Of a stretch of DNA of 54,620 bases, positions 8,901-18,374 are shown one piece after another. Below the pieces are notes generated by a model, which was given only the letters and a program-made list of their open reading frames with translations, searched no databases and was not told the origin of the DNA. The translations under genes were made by a program, and so were the position numbers. The stretch is from an uncultured bacterium (GTDB taxonomy: Bacteria > Patescibacteriota > Minisyncoccia > Phycocordibacterales > UBA9973). Where the stretch lies: the NCBI GenBank assembly GCA_903869825.1, contig CAIQAL010000031.1, positions 1 through 54,620 of the forward strand. Reading direction: 5' to 3'. The number at the start of each line of letters is the position of its first letter. Position 1 is the stretch's first letter.

Positions 8901-9895
8901 TTTTTCCTTTTTAAAGCCTTTCGAACCGCTTCTTTAATAGAATTTTTTCCCATTCTATAATGTTCGATGAGTTCGTCCGGAGTACCTGATTGTCCGAATA
9001 AGTCTCTTACTCCGACAAATTCAATCGGCACCGGATAATTTTGCGCTAAAACCTCTGCTATTGCACCACCAAGCCCTCCGGCAATTTGGTGTTCTTCTAT
9101 AGTTACTATCGTTCTCGTTTCTTTGGCGAGTGTAATGATTGCTTCGGTATCAAGCGGCTTGATGGAAGCCAGGTTCATAACTTTTGTTTTTATTCCTTCT
9201 GCTTCAAGTTCTTTGGCTGCAACCAACGCTCGATGAGTTAATCCACCGGTAACGATAATCCCGACTTGCGCAAGTCCCACCTCCGGTATCCAGAAAATTT
9301 GTGCCGTACCAATAGAAAAAGGAGTTTCTTCGGTCGTAATAATCGGAGTTTTTTCTCGAGCTAAACGTAAATAAGCTGGCTCTTTTGTCTTTGCTATTTT
9401 GATAGTAGCTTTTTTCGCTTCGATTGCATCACATGGAGAAATAACATCCATATTAGGAATCATTCGCATCAGTCCGATATCCTCCAACGCTTGGTGAGTT
9501 CCTCCGTCCGGTCCAACCGAGATTCCAGCATGTGATCCAACCACCACAACCTTACGGTCGTTATACGAAATGGTAGTTCTGATTTGTTCCCAACTTCGTC
9601 CAGGTGAAAACATCGCATACGATGAACAAAAAGCAATCTTTCCCATAGCTGCCATTCCGCTTGCCACAGTAACCAGATTCTGTTCGGCTATTCCCATTTC
9701 GATAAACCTGTCTTTAAATTTTTCGGCGAACAAATGCATCTGAGTACTTTCAGTCAAGTCCGCACACAATGCCACAATGTTTTTATCTTCTTCCCCCGCT
9801 TTCAAAAGTCCTTGCCCGAAACCTTTTCTAATTGGCACTTGTTCCACATCAGGATTAAATATTTTCGGATTTAATTTTAAATTTGGATTTAACAT
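8897..9895 (-). CDS. Transketolase, C-terminal half (split enzyme)
   Basis: 332 residues covering the pyrimidine-binding and C-terminal domains. Seen are the EQNLVTVASGMAAMG segment that activates TPP, the aromatic-rich SYAMFSPGRSWEQIR, and the C-terminal domain from about residue 200. It works with the N-terminal subunit encoded 2 nt upstream to move two-carbon units between sugar phosphates. Two-gene transketolases are known in archaea and many CPR bacteria. Confidence 0.92.
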   Translation of the reverse strand: MLNPNLKLNPKIFNPDVEQVPIRKGFGQGLLKAGEEDKNIVALCADLTESTQMHLFAEKFKDRFIEMGIAEQNLVTVASGMAAMGKIAFCSSYAMFSPGRSWEQIRTTISYNDRKVVVVGSHAGISVGPDGGTHQALEDIGLMRMIPNMDVISPCDAIEAKKATIKIAKTKEPAYLRLAREKTPIITTEETPFSIGTAQIFWIPEVGLAQVGIIVTGGLTHRALVAAKELEAEGIKTKVMNLASIKPLDTEAIITLAKETRTIVTIEEHQIAGGLGGAIAEVLAQNYPVPIEFVGVRDLFGQSGTPDELIEHYRMGKNSIKEAVRKALKRKN

Positions 9896-9897
9896 AA

Positions 9898-10734
9898 TTA
9901 TATTTTATTTGCTCGTAGTTCTTTTAAAGCCAGTTCTCCTTCTTCTTTGGTTGGGGGTTTTCCATGCCAGTGATAATCCCCCTCCCACTCTTTTACTCCC
10001 TTTGAAGCAATTGTCTCAGCTAAAATTACAACGGGTTTGTCCAATACTTTCTTTGCTTCTTCAAATGCACTACCTAGTGCTACAAAATCGTGGCCCGAGA
10101 CCTGAATCACGTGCCAATTAAATGATTCCCATTTTTTTGCAAGTGGCTCAAGCGGCATGATGTTTTCAGTATTACCATCTATTTGAATATTATTTCTATC
10201 AATAATACCAATCAAATTGTTTAATTTGTTTTTCCCAGCCAACATCATCGCTTCCCAGATATTCCCTTCATCGAGTTCACCGTCACCCATAAAACAGTAA
10301 ATTTTTCTTTCTGAGCCATCGATTCGATCAGCCAAGGCCATCCCAACTCCTTGTGAAAGTCCTTCACCAAGCGGTCCGGAAGATGTTTCAAGAGATGGTA
10401 AAAACTCTCGATGAGGATGACCTTGAAGTCTTGAACCAAACTTGCGCAAAGTTTTTAATTCTTCTACCGGAAAATATCCTGCGTGAGCCATTGCCGAATA
10501 TAAAACCGGACAAATATGTCCGTTTGAAAGGATTACTCTATCTCGTTTTTCCCAAGTTGGATTTTTAGGATCGTGTTGTAAAACGTGAAAATACAAAAGA
10601 GTAAAAATATCCGCCATTCCAAGTGGTCCGGCAGTATGCCCACTCTTCGCTTCTACCAACATTTCAATTATAGATTGTCGAATTTCGTTTGCTTTTTGTT
10701 CTAACTCCTTGATTTTCTGTTGAGATAAATTCAT
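9898..10734 (-). CDS. Transketolase, N-terminal half (split enzyme)
   Basis: 278 residues with the TPP pyrophosphate-binding motif GDGELDEGNIWEAMMLAG...NN, an early His in SGHTAGPLG, and the GHP loop (LQGHPHRE). It carries the cofactor-binding domain that joins the C-terminal subunit. It is part of the run gap-rpiB-rpe-tktN-tktC on the minus strand, which makes a non-oxidative pentose-phosphate operon. Confidence 0.92.
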   Translation of the reverse strand: MNLSQQKIKELEQKANEIRQSIIEMLVEAKSGHTAGPLGMADIFTLLYFHVLQHDPKNPTWEKRDRVILSNGHICPVLYSAMAHAGYFPVEELKTLRKFGSRLQGHPHREFLPSLETSSGPLGEGLSQGVGMALADRIDGSERKIYCFMGDGELDEGNIWEAMMLAGKNKLNNLIGIIDRNNIQIDGNTENIMPLEPLAKKWESFNWHVIQVSGHDFVALGSAFEEAKKVLDKPVVILAETIASKGVKEWEGDYHWHGKPPTKEEGELALKELRANKI

Positions 10735-10741
10735 TTTTTTA

Positions 10742-11440
10742 TTATATCGTATTTTCTAAGTCATTAATAGTCGATCTGATATCTTCGGATTTAAAAATTA
10801 CCGAACCAGCAGCCAGTCGGTCTGCACCTACCTCAGCAAGCTTCCCGGCTGTTTCAAAACTTACTGCTCCGTCCACAGTCACTATCAAATCAGGATATTT
10901 TTCTTTTAGTATCTTTATGTTGTCTAAAACTTTTTCATCAAATGGTTGCCCTTGATAACCAATTTTGGCAATTCCCATACATTGCACAAAATCAAGATAG
11001 TTTACAAGAGGAAAAATACTTTCAAGCGGAGTTCCGGTATTTATCGCCACCCCGATTTCTATCACATCCCGAACGTAAACATCTATCCCTTCAATAAAGT
11101 GTCGAAATTCTTCCAAATCACCGACCGCTTCAAGATGAAAAATAATTCTCTTGGGTCCAAGCTTGCAATAAATATCAAAATTCTTAACGGCATCTACCAC
11201 CATCATATCAAGCTCCAAATCTATCTCTTCCCAAAATGGCATCCCTTCTTCTTCATTTAATATTTTTTGGAAATTATAATCTTCAAAACCACCAGTAGAA
11301 AATGGCCAAGTCTGGGAAGGGACAAAAATCCCGTCGCATAAGTCCAATTGGGCAACTGGAACAATCCCTTTCACTAGAGAAATTTGATTTTTCATCTCTT
11401 CGTAATCTTTTGCCAAAATTGCCGGAATTATTTCAATCAT
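10742..11440 (-). CDS. rpe: Ribulose-phosphate 3-epimerase-like protein
   Basis: TIM-barrel protein. Strand 1 is IIPAILAKD, the active-site region is LDLCDGIFVP (family motif is usually D-x-MDG), and the C-terminal phosphate-binding loops are VDGAVSF and LAAGSVIF. It interconverts ribulose-5-P and xylulose-5-P. The Met at 11440, 1 nt after the rpiB stop, is the better start than the track's 11476, because MIEIIPAILA matches the family N-terminus. The usual HLMV step is divergent here (DMMVVDAV), so a related sugar-phosphate epimerase is possible. Confidence 0.8.
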   Translation of the reverse strand: MIEIIPAILAKDYEEMKNQISLVKGIVPVAQLDLCDGIFVPSQTWPFSTGGFEDYNFQKILNEEEGMPFWEEIDLELDMMVVDAVKNFDIYCKLGPKRIIFHLEAVGDLEEFRHFIEGIDVYVRDVIEIGVAINTGTPLESIFPLVNYLDFVQCMGIAKIGYQGQPFDEKVLDNIKILKEKYPDLIVTVDGAVSFETAGKLAEVGADRLAAGSVIFKSEDIRSTINDLENTI

Positions 11441-11441
11441 T

Positions 11442-11930
11442 TTATATTTTATTAATTCTTCTAATGTGCCTTTCATCTTCGGAAAACTTCGTATTTAAGA
11501 AAAGTTCCACTGCAAACTTTGCTTCGTCTTCGCTCATAAAGCGTACTCCGAGTGATAAGATGTTCGCATTGTTGTGTTCCCGCGCGAGCTTAACTATTTC
11601 AAAAGTTTCGGCACTTTTCTTTCCACTTATATCAATCTCCGCTTGCGCTTCTTTTGGACCATAAAAAATAGCTGCTCGAATTCCTTTCGTTTTATTGGCG
11701 CAAATCGCTTCTCCTTGTCCAGAACCGCCTAAAATAATTCCTTTACTTCCAACATCATTTGCTACGGCTTCAGCTACTGGCCGAATAAAATCAGGATAAT
11801 CATCATCCTTGTCGTACTTTACATTTCCCTTATCTTCAACTTCATATCCCTCTTCGAGTTCTGTTATGTATGTTTTTAGTTTTTCCTTCAATCCGTATCC
11901 TACGTGGTCACTACCAATGTATATTTTCAT
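11442..11930 (-). CDS. rpiB: Ribose-5-phosphate isomerase B
   Basis: 162 residues of the RpiB/LacAB family. It starts with MKIYIGSDHVGYGLK, has the catalytic loop GGSGQGEAICANK (the usual Cys of CGTG/CGSG is replaced by Gly-Gly-Ser) and the NILSLGVRF segment. It interconverts ribose-5-P and ribulose-5-P. The missing catalytic-type Cys is seen in some RpiB branches, so activity is likely but not proven. It lies between gap and rpe with only a few nt on either side. Confidence 0.88.
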   Translation of the reverse strand: MKIYIGSDHVGYGLKEKLKTYITELEEGYEVEDKGNVKYDKDDDYPDFIRPVAEAVANDVGSKGIILGGSGQGEAICANKTKGIRAAIFYGPKEAQAEIDISGKKSAETFEIVKLAREHNNANILSLGVRFMSEDEAKFAVELFLNTKFSEDERHIRRINKI

Positions 11931-11935
11931 AATTT

Positions 11936-12961
11936 TTATTTAATTGTATTTCCAGTCTTTATTACGTGATCTACTAATGTATATGTGTACCCCATCTCGT
12001 TATCATACCAACCGAGTACTTTTACTAAATTTCCCCCGACTACTCGGGTCATTGCTAGGTCGGCGATGGAAGCGTGTGGATTCCCGAGAATGTCAGACGA
12101 CACAAGAGGTTCGTTGGTAACAGTGAAAATATTTTTCCAACGTGGACCAAGCGACGCTTTGGTTAAAATTTCGTTTACTTCTTCTTTCGTGGTCACTCGC
12201 TTCGCGATGAAGGTTACGTCCACTATTGAACCAGCTGGAACCGGCACTCGAATGGATATTCCATCAAATAATCCTACAAGTTCAGGGAAAGCCAAAGTCA
12301 CAGCGATAGCAGCACCAGTAGAAGAAGGAACAATATTTTGCGCTGCTGCTCTACCCTCTCGTAAATCTTTTTTACTTGGACCATCAACCAATGCTTGGGT
12401 CCCGGTATATCCGTGGACAGTATTTAAAATCGCTTTATCAATTCCAATGGCTTCGTGTAAAATGGCGATCAAGGGACTCGTGGCATTAGTTGTGCAAGAT
12501 GCATTGGAAGTTATATCAGCAGTTCCAAATTTTTCTTCGTTAATTCCAAGTAATATTGTTTCACCGTGGACTGTACCTTCCACTCCTTTGGAGGGGGCAC
12601 TGATTACTACTTTCTTTGCTCCTTGGTCAAGGTGAAATTTTGCTTTGTCAAAAGATGTAAACAATCCAGTTGACTCCACTACTACATCTATCTCGAATTC
12701 TTTCCAAGGAAGTTTTGTAGTGTCTTTTTCTGAAAGAAACTTTACTTTTCTACCATCAATGATTAAATCGGTTCCGGATACTTCTACTTTGTGATCCCAA
12801 TTTCGGTAAACAGTGTCATGACGTAAAAGGTAAGCTAGGCTTTCAATCGAACCCAAATCATTAACCGCAACAATTTCTATCTCAGGCTTATCCCATGCAA
12901 CCTTTAAGAATGCCCTCCCGATTCGTCCAAAACCATTAATCCCCACCTTCAGTGTTTTCAT
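11936..12961 (-). CDS. gap: Glyceraldehyde-3-phosphate dehydrogenase
   Basis: 341 residues. The NAD-binding Rossmann start is KVGINGFGRIGRAFLK, the catalytic Cys is in SNASCTTNAT (near 155), and the family segment HGYTGTQALVDGPSKKDLRE is followed by NIVPSSTGAA. It oxidatively phosphorylates glyceraldehyde-3-P. It is first in the gap-rpiB-rpe-tkt operon. An extended -10 (TGATATAAT) lies about 40 nt upstream on the minus strand. Confidence 0.97.
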   Translation of the reverse strand: MKTLKVGINGFGRIGRAFLKVAWDKPEIEIVAVNDLGSIESLAYLLRHDTVYRNWDHKVEVSGTDLIIDGRKVKFLSEKDTTKLPWKEFEIDVVVESTGLFTSFDKAKFHLDQGAKKVVISAPSKGVEGTVHGETILLGINEEKFGTADITSNASCTTNATSPLIAILHEAIGIDKAILNTVHGYTGTQALVDGPSKKDLREGRAAAQNIVPSSTGAAIAVTLAFPELVGLFDGISIRVPVPAGSIVDVTFIAKRVTTKEEVNEILTKASLGPRWKNIFTVTNEPLVSSDILGNPHASIADLAMTRVVGGNLVKVLGWYDNEMGYTYTLVDHVIKTGNTIK

Positions 12962-13041
12962 AATTTTTATTAAATTAAATTTTAATATCCCTATTATATC
13001 AGAATACCTAGAGAAAATAAAAATGTGCTAAAATGGAGCCA

Positions 13042-13740
13042 ATGAAGATACATAGATTCATCGGCGCTTTTGACCTTAGTAAAAAAAGCTTCCAAATTAG
13101 AGACAAAGAAGTAGTAAACCAAATTAAAAACGTCCTCAGAATTAAAGAGGGCGAAATAGTGGAACTTTGTGATGGAAAAAGTATTTCAGTGATGGCGGAA
13201 ATTGTAAAAATTGATGGAAATGGTATTGGCGTCTTGATTAAGAGCATTGAGGAGAATAAAAATAAAACGGAAAACAGTATTTCACTTTTCTGTGCTATTT
13301 TGAAAAAAGAAAATTTCGAATTGGTAGTCCAAAAAGCAACCGAATGTGGGGTGACAAAAATAATTCCTATAATCACTGCCCGCACAATTAAAACCGGGCT
13401 CAATGTTGAACGTTTGCAAAAAATCGCGAAAGAAGCGAGTGAGCAATGTGGACGAATTACAATTCCTGAAATCTTGGAACCAATTGATTTTGAAAAAGCC
13501 TTGGAACTGGCAAAGGGAAATTTTAATATTCTGTTTGATGCATCTGGAGACTTGCTTAGTGTCACAAAAAATGAATCAAAAAACATAGATATTTTCATCG
13601 GACCTGAAGGCGGCTGGAGGGAAGAAGAAATCGCTAAAGTTAAATCCTTGGGTTTCATAATTACATCACTTGGCCCCCTAGTCCTACGTGGCGAAACCGC
13701 CGCTATTGTAGCAACTTACCTCGTTTCTAATTTGTGTTAA
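13042..13740 (+). CDS. rsmE: 16S rRNA m3U1498 methyltransferase
   Basis: SPOUT-fold methyltransferase. The N-terminal PUA-like RNA-binding part (HRFIGAF...VLRIKEGE) is followed by the knot region with IGPEGGW and LGPLVLRGETAA, both hallmark RsmE motifs. It methylates U1498 of 16S rRNA. The track start at 13033 overlaps a TGCTAAAAT extended -10 (ending 13034), so I place the start at the next ATG, 13042, which would be leaderless. Confidence 0.93.
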   Translation: MKIHRFIGAFDLSKKSFQIRDKEVVNQIKNVLRIKEGEIVELCDGKSISVMAEIVKIDGNGIGVLIKSIEENKNKTENSISLFCAILKKENFELVVQKATECGVTKIIPIITARTIKTGLNVERLQKIAKEASEQCGRITIPEILEPIDFEKALELAKGNFNILFDASGDLLSVTKNESKNIDIFIGPEGGWREEEIAKVKSLGFIITSLGPLVLRGETAAIVATYLVSNLC

Positions 13741-13749
13741 GATAAATAA

Positions 13750-16700
13750 ATGGAAAAAGAAACTGCCAAATTTGTCCACCTGCATACCCACTCGCATTAT
13801 TCCCTCTTGGATGGACTTTCTAAGGTTGAAGATTTGGTCTCTCTCGCTAAAAAATATAAGATGCCAGCTCTCGCTATCACTGACCACGGCAACATGTATG
13901 GCACAATTGAATTTTATAAACTAGCAAAAAAAGCCGGAATAAAACCAATCATCGGAGTAGAAGCCTACATCGCTGAACGTTCAAGACTCGACAAAGAGTC
14001 AGGGATTGATAATAAGCGTTATCATTTAACGTTGCTTGCAAAAAATAATGAAGGCTACAAAAATTTGATCAGACTTGTCACTTTGGCAAACCTGGAAGGC
14101 TACTATTACAAACCAAGGATGGACAAAGAAATCTTAAGAAAACATTCCGAAGGAATCATTTGCCTTTCAGGTTGTATGGGAGGCGAACTTTCCCAAGCAT
14201 TAACAAAAAATGACCCGAACAAAGCGGAAAAAATAATAAAAGAGTATCAGGAAATTTTCGGGAAAGAAAATTATTTTTTAGAAATAATGAACCATCACAC
14301 AGTCTCGAACGACAAAGTAGTAAGAGAAAATATTATCTCTCTTGGAAAGAAATTTAACATTCCGATTGTCGCAACTTTTGATTCCCACTATCCACACACC
14401 GAGGACGCAAAAGCACATGAAACATTGCTCGCAATTCAGACGAATACCGACGTAAATGACGAAAATAAATTTTCCTTCGGAGACGATGATTATTCATTTG
14501 TAAATCCGGGAAAGGCGTATGAAATGTTCGAAGACATTCCAGAAGCGGTAGAAAACACTGTAATGGTGGCCGACCTATGTAATGTGGAAATTGACCTAGG
14601 AAAATGGGTCTTTCCAAATTTCATCGTTTCCGATGGAAAGACCTACGATGAAAAATTACGTGAGCTTACATATTTAGGTATTAAAAAAAGAAAAATAGAA
14701 GAAACCCCCGAACTCCTTAAGCGAGTTGAATATGAGCTAGATATAATTATAAAAAAAGGATATTCGCCATACTTTTTAGTGGTGGGTGATCTCTTACACC
14801 ACGCTAAAGAAAACGGAATTTTAACTATGGTCCGAGGATCGGTGGCAGGATCAATGGTGAACTACCTTATTGGTATCACAAACGTGAATCCAATAGAATA
14901 CAAACTTCCATTCGAGCGATTTTTAAACCCGTTTCGGCCTTCCCCTCCCGATATCGACATGGATTACGCCGACAATCGCCGAGATGAAATGATTGAATAT
15001 GCCAAACAAAAATATGGTGAAGACAAAGTTGCCCAGATAGGAACTTTCGGAACAATGATGGCCCGAGGTGCTGTTCGAGATGTTGCACGAGCTCTTGCTT
15101 ATCCATATACCATTGGTGACCGCATTTCAAAAATGATTCCCATGGGTTCTCAAGGAATGCCAATGACTATTGATAACGCAATCAAGATGATACCGGAATT
15201 AAAAGAAGCTTACGAAAAAGAAATTGACACAAAAGAAATAATAAATTTGGCAAAAAAGTTGGAAGGTTGTGTCCGACATATCTCGGTTCATGCCGCCGGA
15301 GTAGTTATCTCTCCGAAACAAATTTATGAATATACTCCCACTCAGCTTGACCCAAAAGGCGGAAAAATAATTACTCAATACGATATGTACAGCATCGAAG
15401 AAGCCGGACTCCTAAAATTCGACTTTCTCGGAATTCGAAATTTATCAATTTTGTCAGACAGTATTAGTTTAGTTAAAAAATTCTACGATGTGACGGTGGA
15501 CCTTGATAATATTCCACTCGATGATAAGAAAACTTTTACTCTTCTCGCCAAAGGTCAAACGGAAGGGCTCTTTCAATTAAACGGCTCAGGAATGACACGA
15601 TATTTAAAAGAATTAAAACCAACTTCCATCCACGATATCAATGCGATGGTTGCTCTTTATCGTCCGGGCCCGATGGATTCGATTCCCGAATACATTAAGC
15701 GAAAACACAATCCTCAATATGTCACCTACTTAGACCCCAGAATGAAAAAATTCTTGGGTGAATCTTATGGGTTAATTGTTTACCAAGACGACCTTCTTTT
15801 CTGCGCCCTTGAAATGGCAGGCTACAACTGGGAAGAAGCGGACAAGTTCCGAAAAGCGGTCGGTAAAAAGATTCCAGCTGAAATGGCGGCTCAATATAAA
15901 AAATTTACCAAAGGAATAGTCGACAACGGACAGACGTCGGCATTTGCCGAAAAACTCTGGAAGCTTTTCGAACCTTTCCAGGCGTACGGATTTAACAAAG
16001 CGCACGCCGCCAGTTATGGCCGGGTTGCATATCAGACAGCTTATATGAAAGCGCATTACCCGGTAGAATATATGACCGCCATTTTGACTGCTGAGTCCGG
16101 CGACGTTGAAAAAATTTCAGAAATAATTACCGAATGTAAAAAAATGGATATCGCGGTTCTCCCCCCGAACATCAATGAAAGTTTCGGTGGGTTTACTTGT
16201 TTAGCGGAAGACCCGAATTCAAAAATAAGTGCCAAAAACAAAAGCGTCAAAATCCGTTTCGGACTTTATACCATAAAAAATCTGGGCACCGATATTTCTG
16301 ATGCTATTATTGCCGAAAAAAAGGAGAACGGAAAATATCAATCAATCACTGACTTCTTGGATCGAATCAAACATAAAAATTTGAATAAAAAATCGCTAGA
16401 GGCACTCATCAAATCAGGATCGATGGACGACTTGGGTGAACGTGGAATGTTACTTGCAAACTCAGAAGATATGCTTTCTTACAGCCGGGAGGCTGGAAAG
16501 CAAGACAAAAATCAAGTTTCTCTTTTTGGTGAAATGAAAGAAGCAAAACCCGAATTTAAAATGAACAATATCTCTTCTTCCACTCAAGGTGAAAAACTCC
16601 TTTGGGAAAAAGAATTGCTCGGACTTTATATTTCGGGACATCCTCTAGACCGGCTCAGAGATAAACTTGAAAAAAGAGACGTAAATATTAAAAAAATTAA

Positions 16701-16962
16701 ATCGGATATCGGAAATGGAATGCCGATAACCATTGCCGGGATTATTGAAACCGTTCGACCGGTCATCACGAAAAAAAATGAACGGATGGCCTTTTTAAAA
16801 ATTGCCGACCTCACTGACTCTATAGAGGCCGTCGTTTTTCCGAGTATTTATTCAAACTCAATAGAAATTCTCGTCCCAGAAAAATGCATCGCTTTTTCCG
16901 GAAAAGTTTCTCTTCGAAATGGTGAAAAAAGTATCATCATCGAAGCATTAAAAGAAGTATAA
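13750..16962 (+). CDS. dnaE: DNA polymerase III alpha subunit
   Basis: 1070 residues. The PHP domain opens with HLHTHSHYSLLDG. The polymerase active-site aspartates are in PPDIDMDYADNRR (near residue 400), and the FNKAHAASYGRVAYQTAYMK finger segment is present. The C-terminal OB-fold is PITIAGIIETVRPVIT. It is the replicative polymerase, DnaE1-type in length and order. It begins 9 nt after rsmE and is probably cotranscribed with it. Confidence 0.97.
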   Translation: MEKETAKFVHLHTHSHYSLLDGLSKVEDLVSLAKKYKMPALAITDHGNMYGTIEFYKLAKKAGIKPIIGVEAYIAERSRLDKESGIDNKRYHLTLLAKNNEGYKNLIRLVTLANLEGYYYKPRMDKEILRKHSEGIICLSGCMGGELSQALTKNDPNKAEKIIKEYQEIFGKENYFLEIMNHHTVSNDKVVRENIISLGKKFNIPIVATFDSHYPHTEDAKAHETLLAIQTNTDVNDENKFSFGDDDYSFVNPGKAYEMFEDIPEAVENTVMVADLCNVEIDLGKWVFPNFIVSDGKTYDEKLRELTYLGIKKRKIEETPELLKRVEYELDIIIKKGYSPYFLVVGDLLHHAKENGILTMVRGSVAGSMVNYLIGITNVNPIEYKLPFERFLNPFRPSPPDIDMDYADNRRDEMIEYAKQKYGEDKVAQIGTFGTMMARGAVRDVARALAYPYTIGDRISKMIPMGSQGMPMTIDNAIKMIPELKEAYEKEIDTKEIINLAKKLEGCVRHISVHAAGVVISPKQIYEYTPTQLDPKGGKIITQYDMYSIEEAGLLKFDFLGIRNLSILSDSISLVKKFYDVTVDLDNIPLDDKKTFTLLAKGQTEGLFQLNGSGMTRYLKELKPTSIHDINAMVALYRPGPMDSIPEYIKRKHNPQYVTYLDPRMKKFLGESYGLIVYQDDLLFCALEMAGYNWEEADKFRKAVGKKIPAEMAAQYKKFTKGIVDNGQTSAFAEKLWKLFEPFQAYGFNKAHAASYGRVAYQTAYMKAHYPVEYMTAILTAESGDVEKISEIITECKKMDIAVLPPNINESFGGFTCLAEDPNSKISAKNKSVKIRFGLYTIKNLGTDISDAIIAEKKENGKYQSITDFLDRIKHKNLNKKSLEALIKSGSMDDLGERGMLLANSEDMLSYSREAGKQDKNQVSLFGEMKEAKPEFKMNNISSSTQGEKLLWEKELLGLYISGHPLDRLRDKLEKRDVNIKKIKSDIGNGMPITIAGIIETVRPVITKKNERMAFLKIADLTDSIEAVVFPSIYSNSIEILVPEKCIAFSGKVSLRNGEKSIIIEALKEV

Positions 16963-16971
16963 AAAGAAAAA

Positions 16972-17004
16972 CCCCACGAATGAGATTTTTCTCAATCCGT
17001 GGGG
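16972..17004 (-). terminator. Terminator of the 17010 gene
   Basis: CCCCACG/CGTGGGG with an inner TGAGA/TCTCA stem and TTTT loop. On the minus strand it is followed by a U-rich tail (TTTTTCTTTTT). It also lies just after the dnaE stop. Confidence 0.75.
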
Positions 17005-17009
17005 AAAGA

Positions 17010-17453
17010 TTATGCTTCTGATTTTTTTGGTTTGAAAATTGCAATAGTAATCATTGCACTTTCAATTATGCATAATATTCCCCAAAAAAATACTGAGCCA
17101 AGAATATCAAGAAAGTAGTAAGCTATCTCTTCATATTCTGGAGTTGCGTAATGCGGGTCCCCCAGGTCTAGGAATGACAATAAGACCAAAAATACAAGTA
17201 CAGCGAACGCCAGGTTAAATACAAAATATTTATAAACAATATTTATATACTTACCTAAGTCAACTTTAGTAAGAAGTGCGGCTGCTATGGCTATCCCGCA
17301 AAAAAGAAATATAAATCCTGCTGAAGAAAACCCATTAGTTAACCTAACCGGACCATCTTCACTTTCAAAGGATAATGCAGCTGAATGCGCAAAACTTGCG
17401 CAAACAACCATGACAAATCCGACCAAGACCAAAAATAAAGAAATTTTTTTCAT
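17010..17453 (-). CDS. Four-helix membrane protein of unknown function
   Basis: 147 residues with hydrophobic segments at about 5-25, 44-62, 73-96 and 115-138. An Asp/Glu-rich loop (DLGDPHYATPEYEEIAYYF) precedes the last helix. No known motif is visible. It is a single gene with its own strong promoter, a structured leader of about 165 nt and a terminator, so it is likely regulated separately from its neighbours. Confidence 0.6.
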   Translation of the reverse strand: MKKISLFLVLVGFVMVVCASFAHSAALSFESEDGPVRLTNGFSSAGFIFLFCGIAIAAALLTKVDLGKYINIVYKYFVFNLAFAVLVFLVLLSFLDLGDPHYATPEYEEIAYYFLDILGSVFFWGILCIIESAMITIAIFKPKKSEA

Positions 17454-17617
17454 ACTTTAATGATTTTGTATATACAAATGCTTGGTCCATTTCGCGGCAA
17501 CCAAACGATCTTTTTGACTTATATACAATATAAGTATAGAAAGCACCCTAGAAAGAAATTTTCCGTCGAGAGTGCTATCTACACTTAATAATCAAATATT
17601 ATTAAAGTACTCTATAC
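17454..17617 (-). promoter_or_regulatory. Structured 5' leader of the membrane-protein gene
   Basis: Between the predicted start of transcription and the ATG is a leader of about 165 nt. It holds a long imperfect hairpin (AGCACTCTCGACGG.../...TTTCTAGGGTGCT), a T-rich stretch, a TTGGT/ACCAA stem and the palindrome TTTGTATATACAAA. It does not match a riboswitch I recognise. Confidence 0.4.
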
Positions 17618-17623
17618 TACTGT

Positions 17624-17652
17624 AGTATAGCATAAAGAAATGTAAAAGTCAA
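17624..17652 (-). promoter_or_regulatory. Strong sigma70 promoter with extended -10
   Basis: On the minus strand TTGACT (17652-17647), 17-nt spacer ending TGC, TATACT (17629-17624). The -10 is part of a 19-bp near-palindrome CTATACTAC-T-GTAGTATAG. Confidence 0.75.
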
Positions 17653-17688
17653 TAGATACAGCAGACAGAACCTTGCTTTCGTCTAGCA

Positions 17689-18279
17689 TTAATTATATAA
17701 GCTCATTGCCTTATCTTTGCCTTCCGTGAGAATAGTCTCAACTGCAAGTGCAACTTTTTTGGAAAGTTTTTTGAGTTCTGTTAGTTCACTATCTTTATAT
17801 TTCCCAAGCAAGAATTTTAACATTGCTTCCTCCCCTTTTGGTTTTCTGATTTTTCCGGATGGTGTAGCTGGAGCAATCCCAACCCTGATGCGAATAAATT
17901 CACGAGACTTTAATTTTTTGATTATTGACTCAAGGCCATTATGCCCACCGGAACTTCGGTCATAAGAAATTTTCATCGTGCCGATCGGCAAATCCACATC
18001 ATCGTAAACAATTACAATATCTTGCAACTTTAATTTATTTTTTTCTTTTTGAAATGCTACCGCCACCCCAGAATTATTCATGAATGTTGTTGGCTTTAAA
18101 AACTCGGTTGCTTTCCCTCCTAGTAAATCTTTGTAAAAAAGTGCTTTCGTTCCTGGGCTTTGTTTCCATTCTATTTTTTTACCCAAAAGAAAATCAAGCA
18201 TTATAAAACCAGTATTGTGCCTGGTATTTTCATATTCCTCCCCCGGGTTCCCGAGCCCTACCACTAATTTCATACTCAT
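17689..18279 (-). CDS. pth: Peptidyl-tRNA hydrolase
   Basis: 196 residues. VVGLGNPGEEYENTRHNTGF contains the Asn and catalytic His of the family; also seen are FLKPTTFMNNSG, YDDVDLPIG and SSGGHNGLESI. It releases peptides from dropped-off peptidyl-tRNAs. It is divergent from lepB. Confidence 0.96.
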   Translation of the reverse strand: MSMKLVVGLGNPGEEYENTRHNTGFIMLDFLLGKKIEWKQSPGTKALFYKDLLGGKATEFLKPTTFMNNSGVAVAFQKEKNKLKLQDIVIVYDDVDLPIGTMKISYDRSSGGHNGLESIIKKLKSREFIRIRVGIAPATPSGKIRKPKGEEAMLKFLLGKYKDSELTELKKLSKKVALAVETILTEGKDKAMSLYN

Positions 18280-18374
18280 ATGATAGCAAAATTTCTTCTT
18301 TATTTATTTTTAATTTTTAATTAAGATACAGATCTACTTGTTGTGTCAAGAAATATTTGTGATAAAATAGAGCA

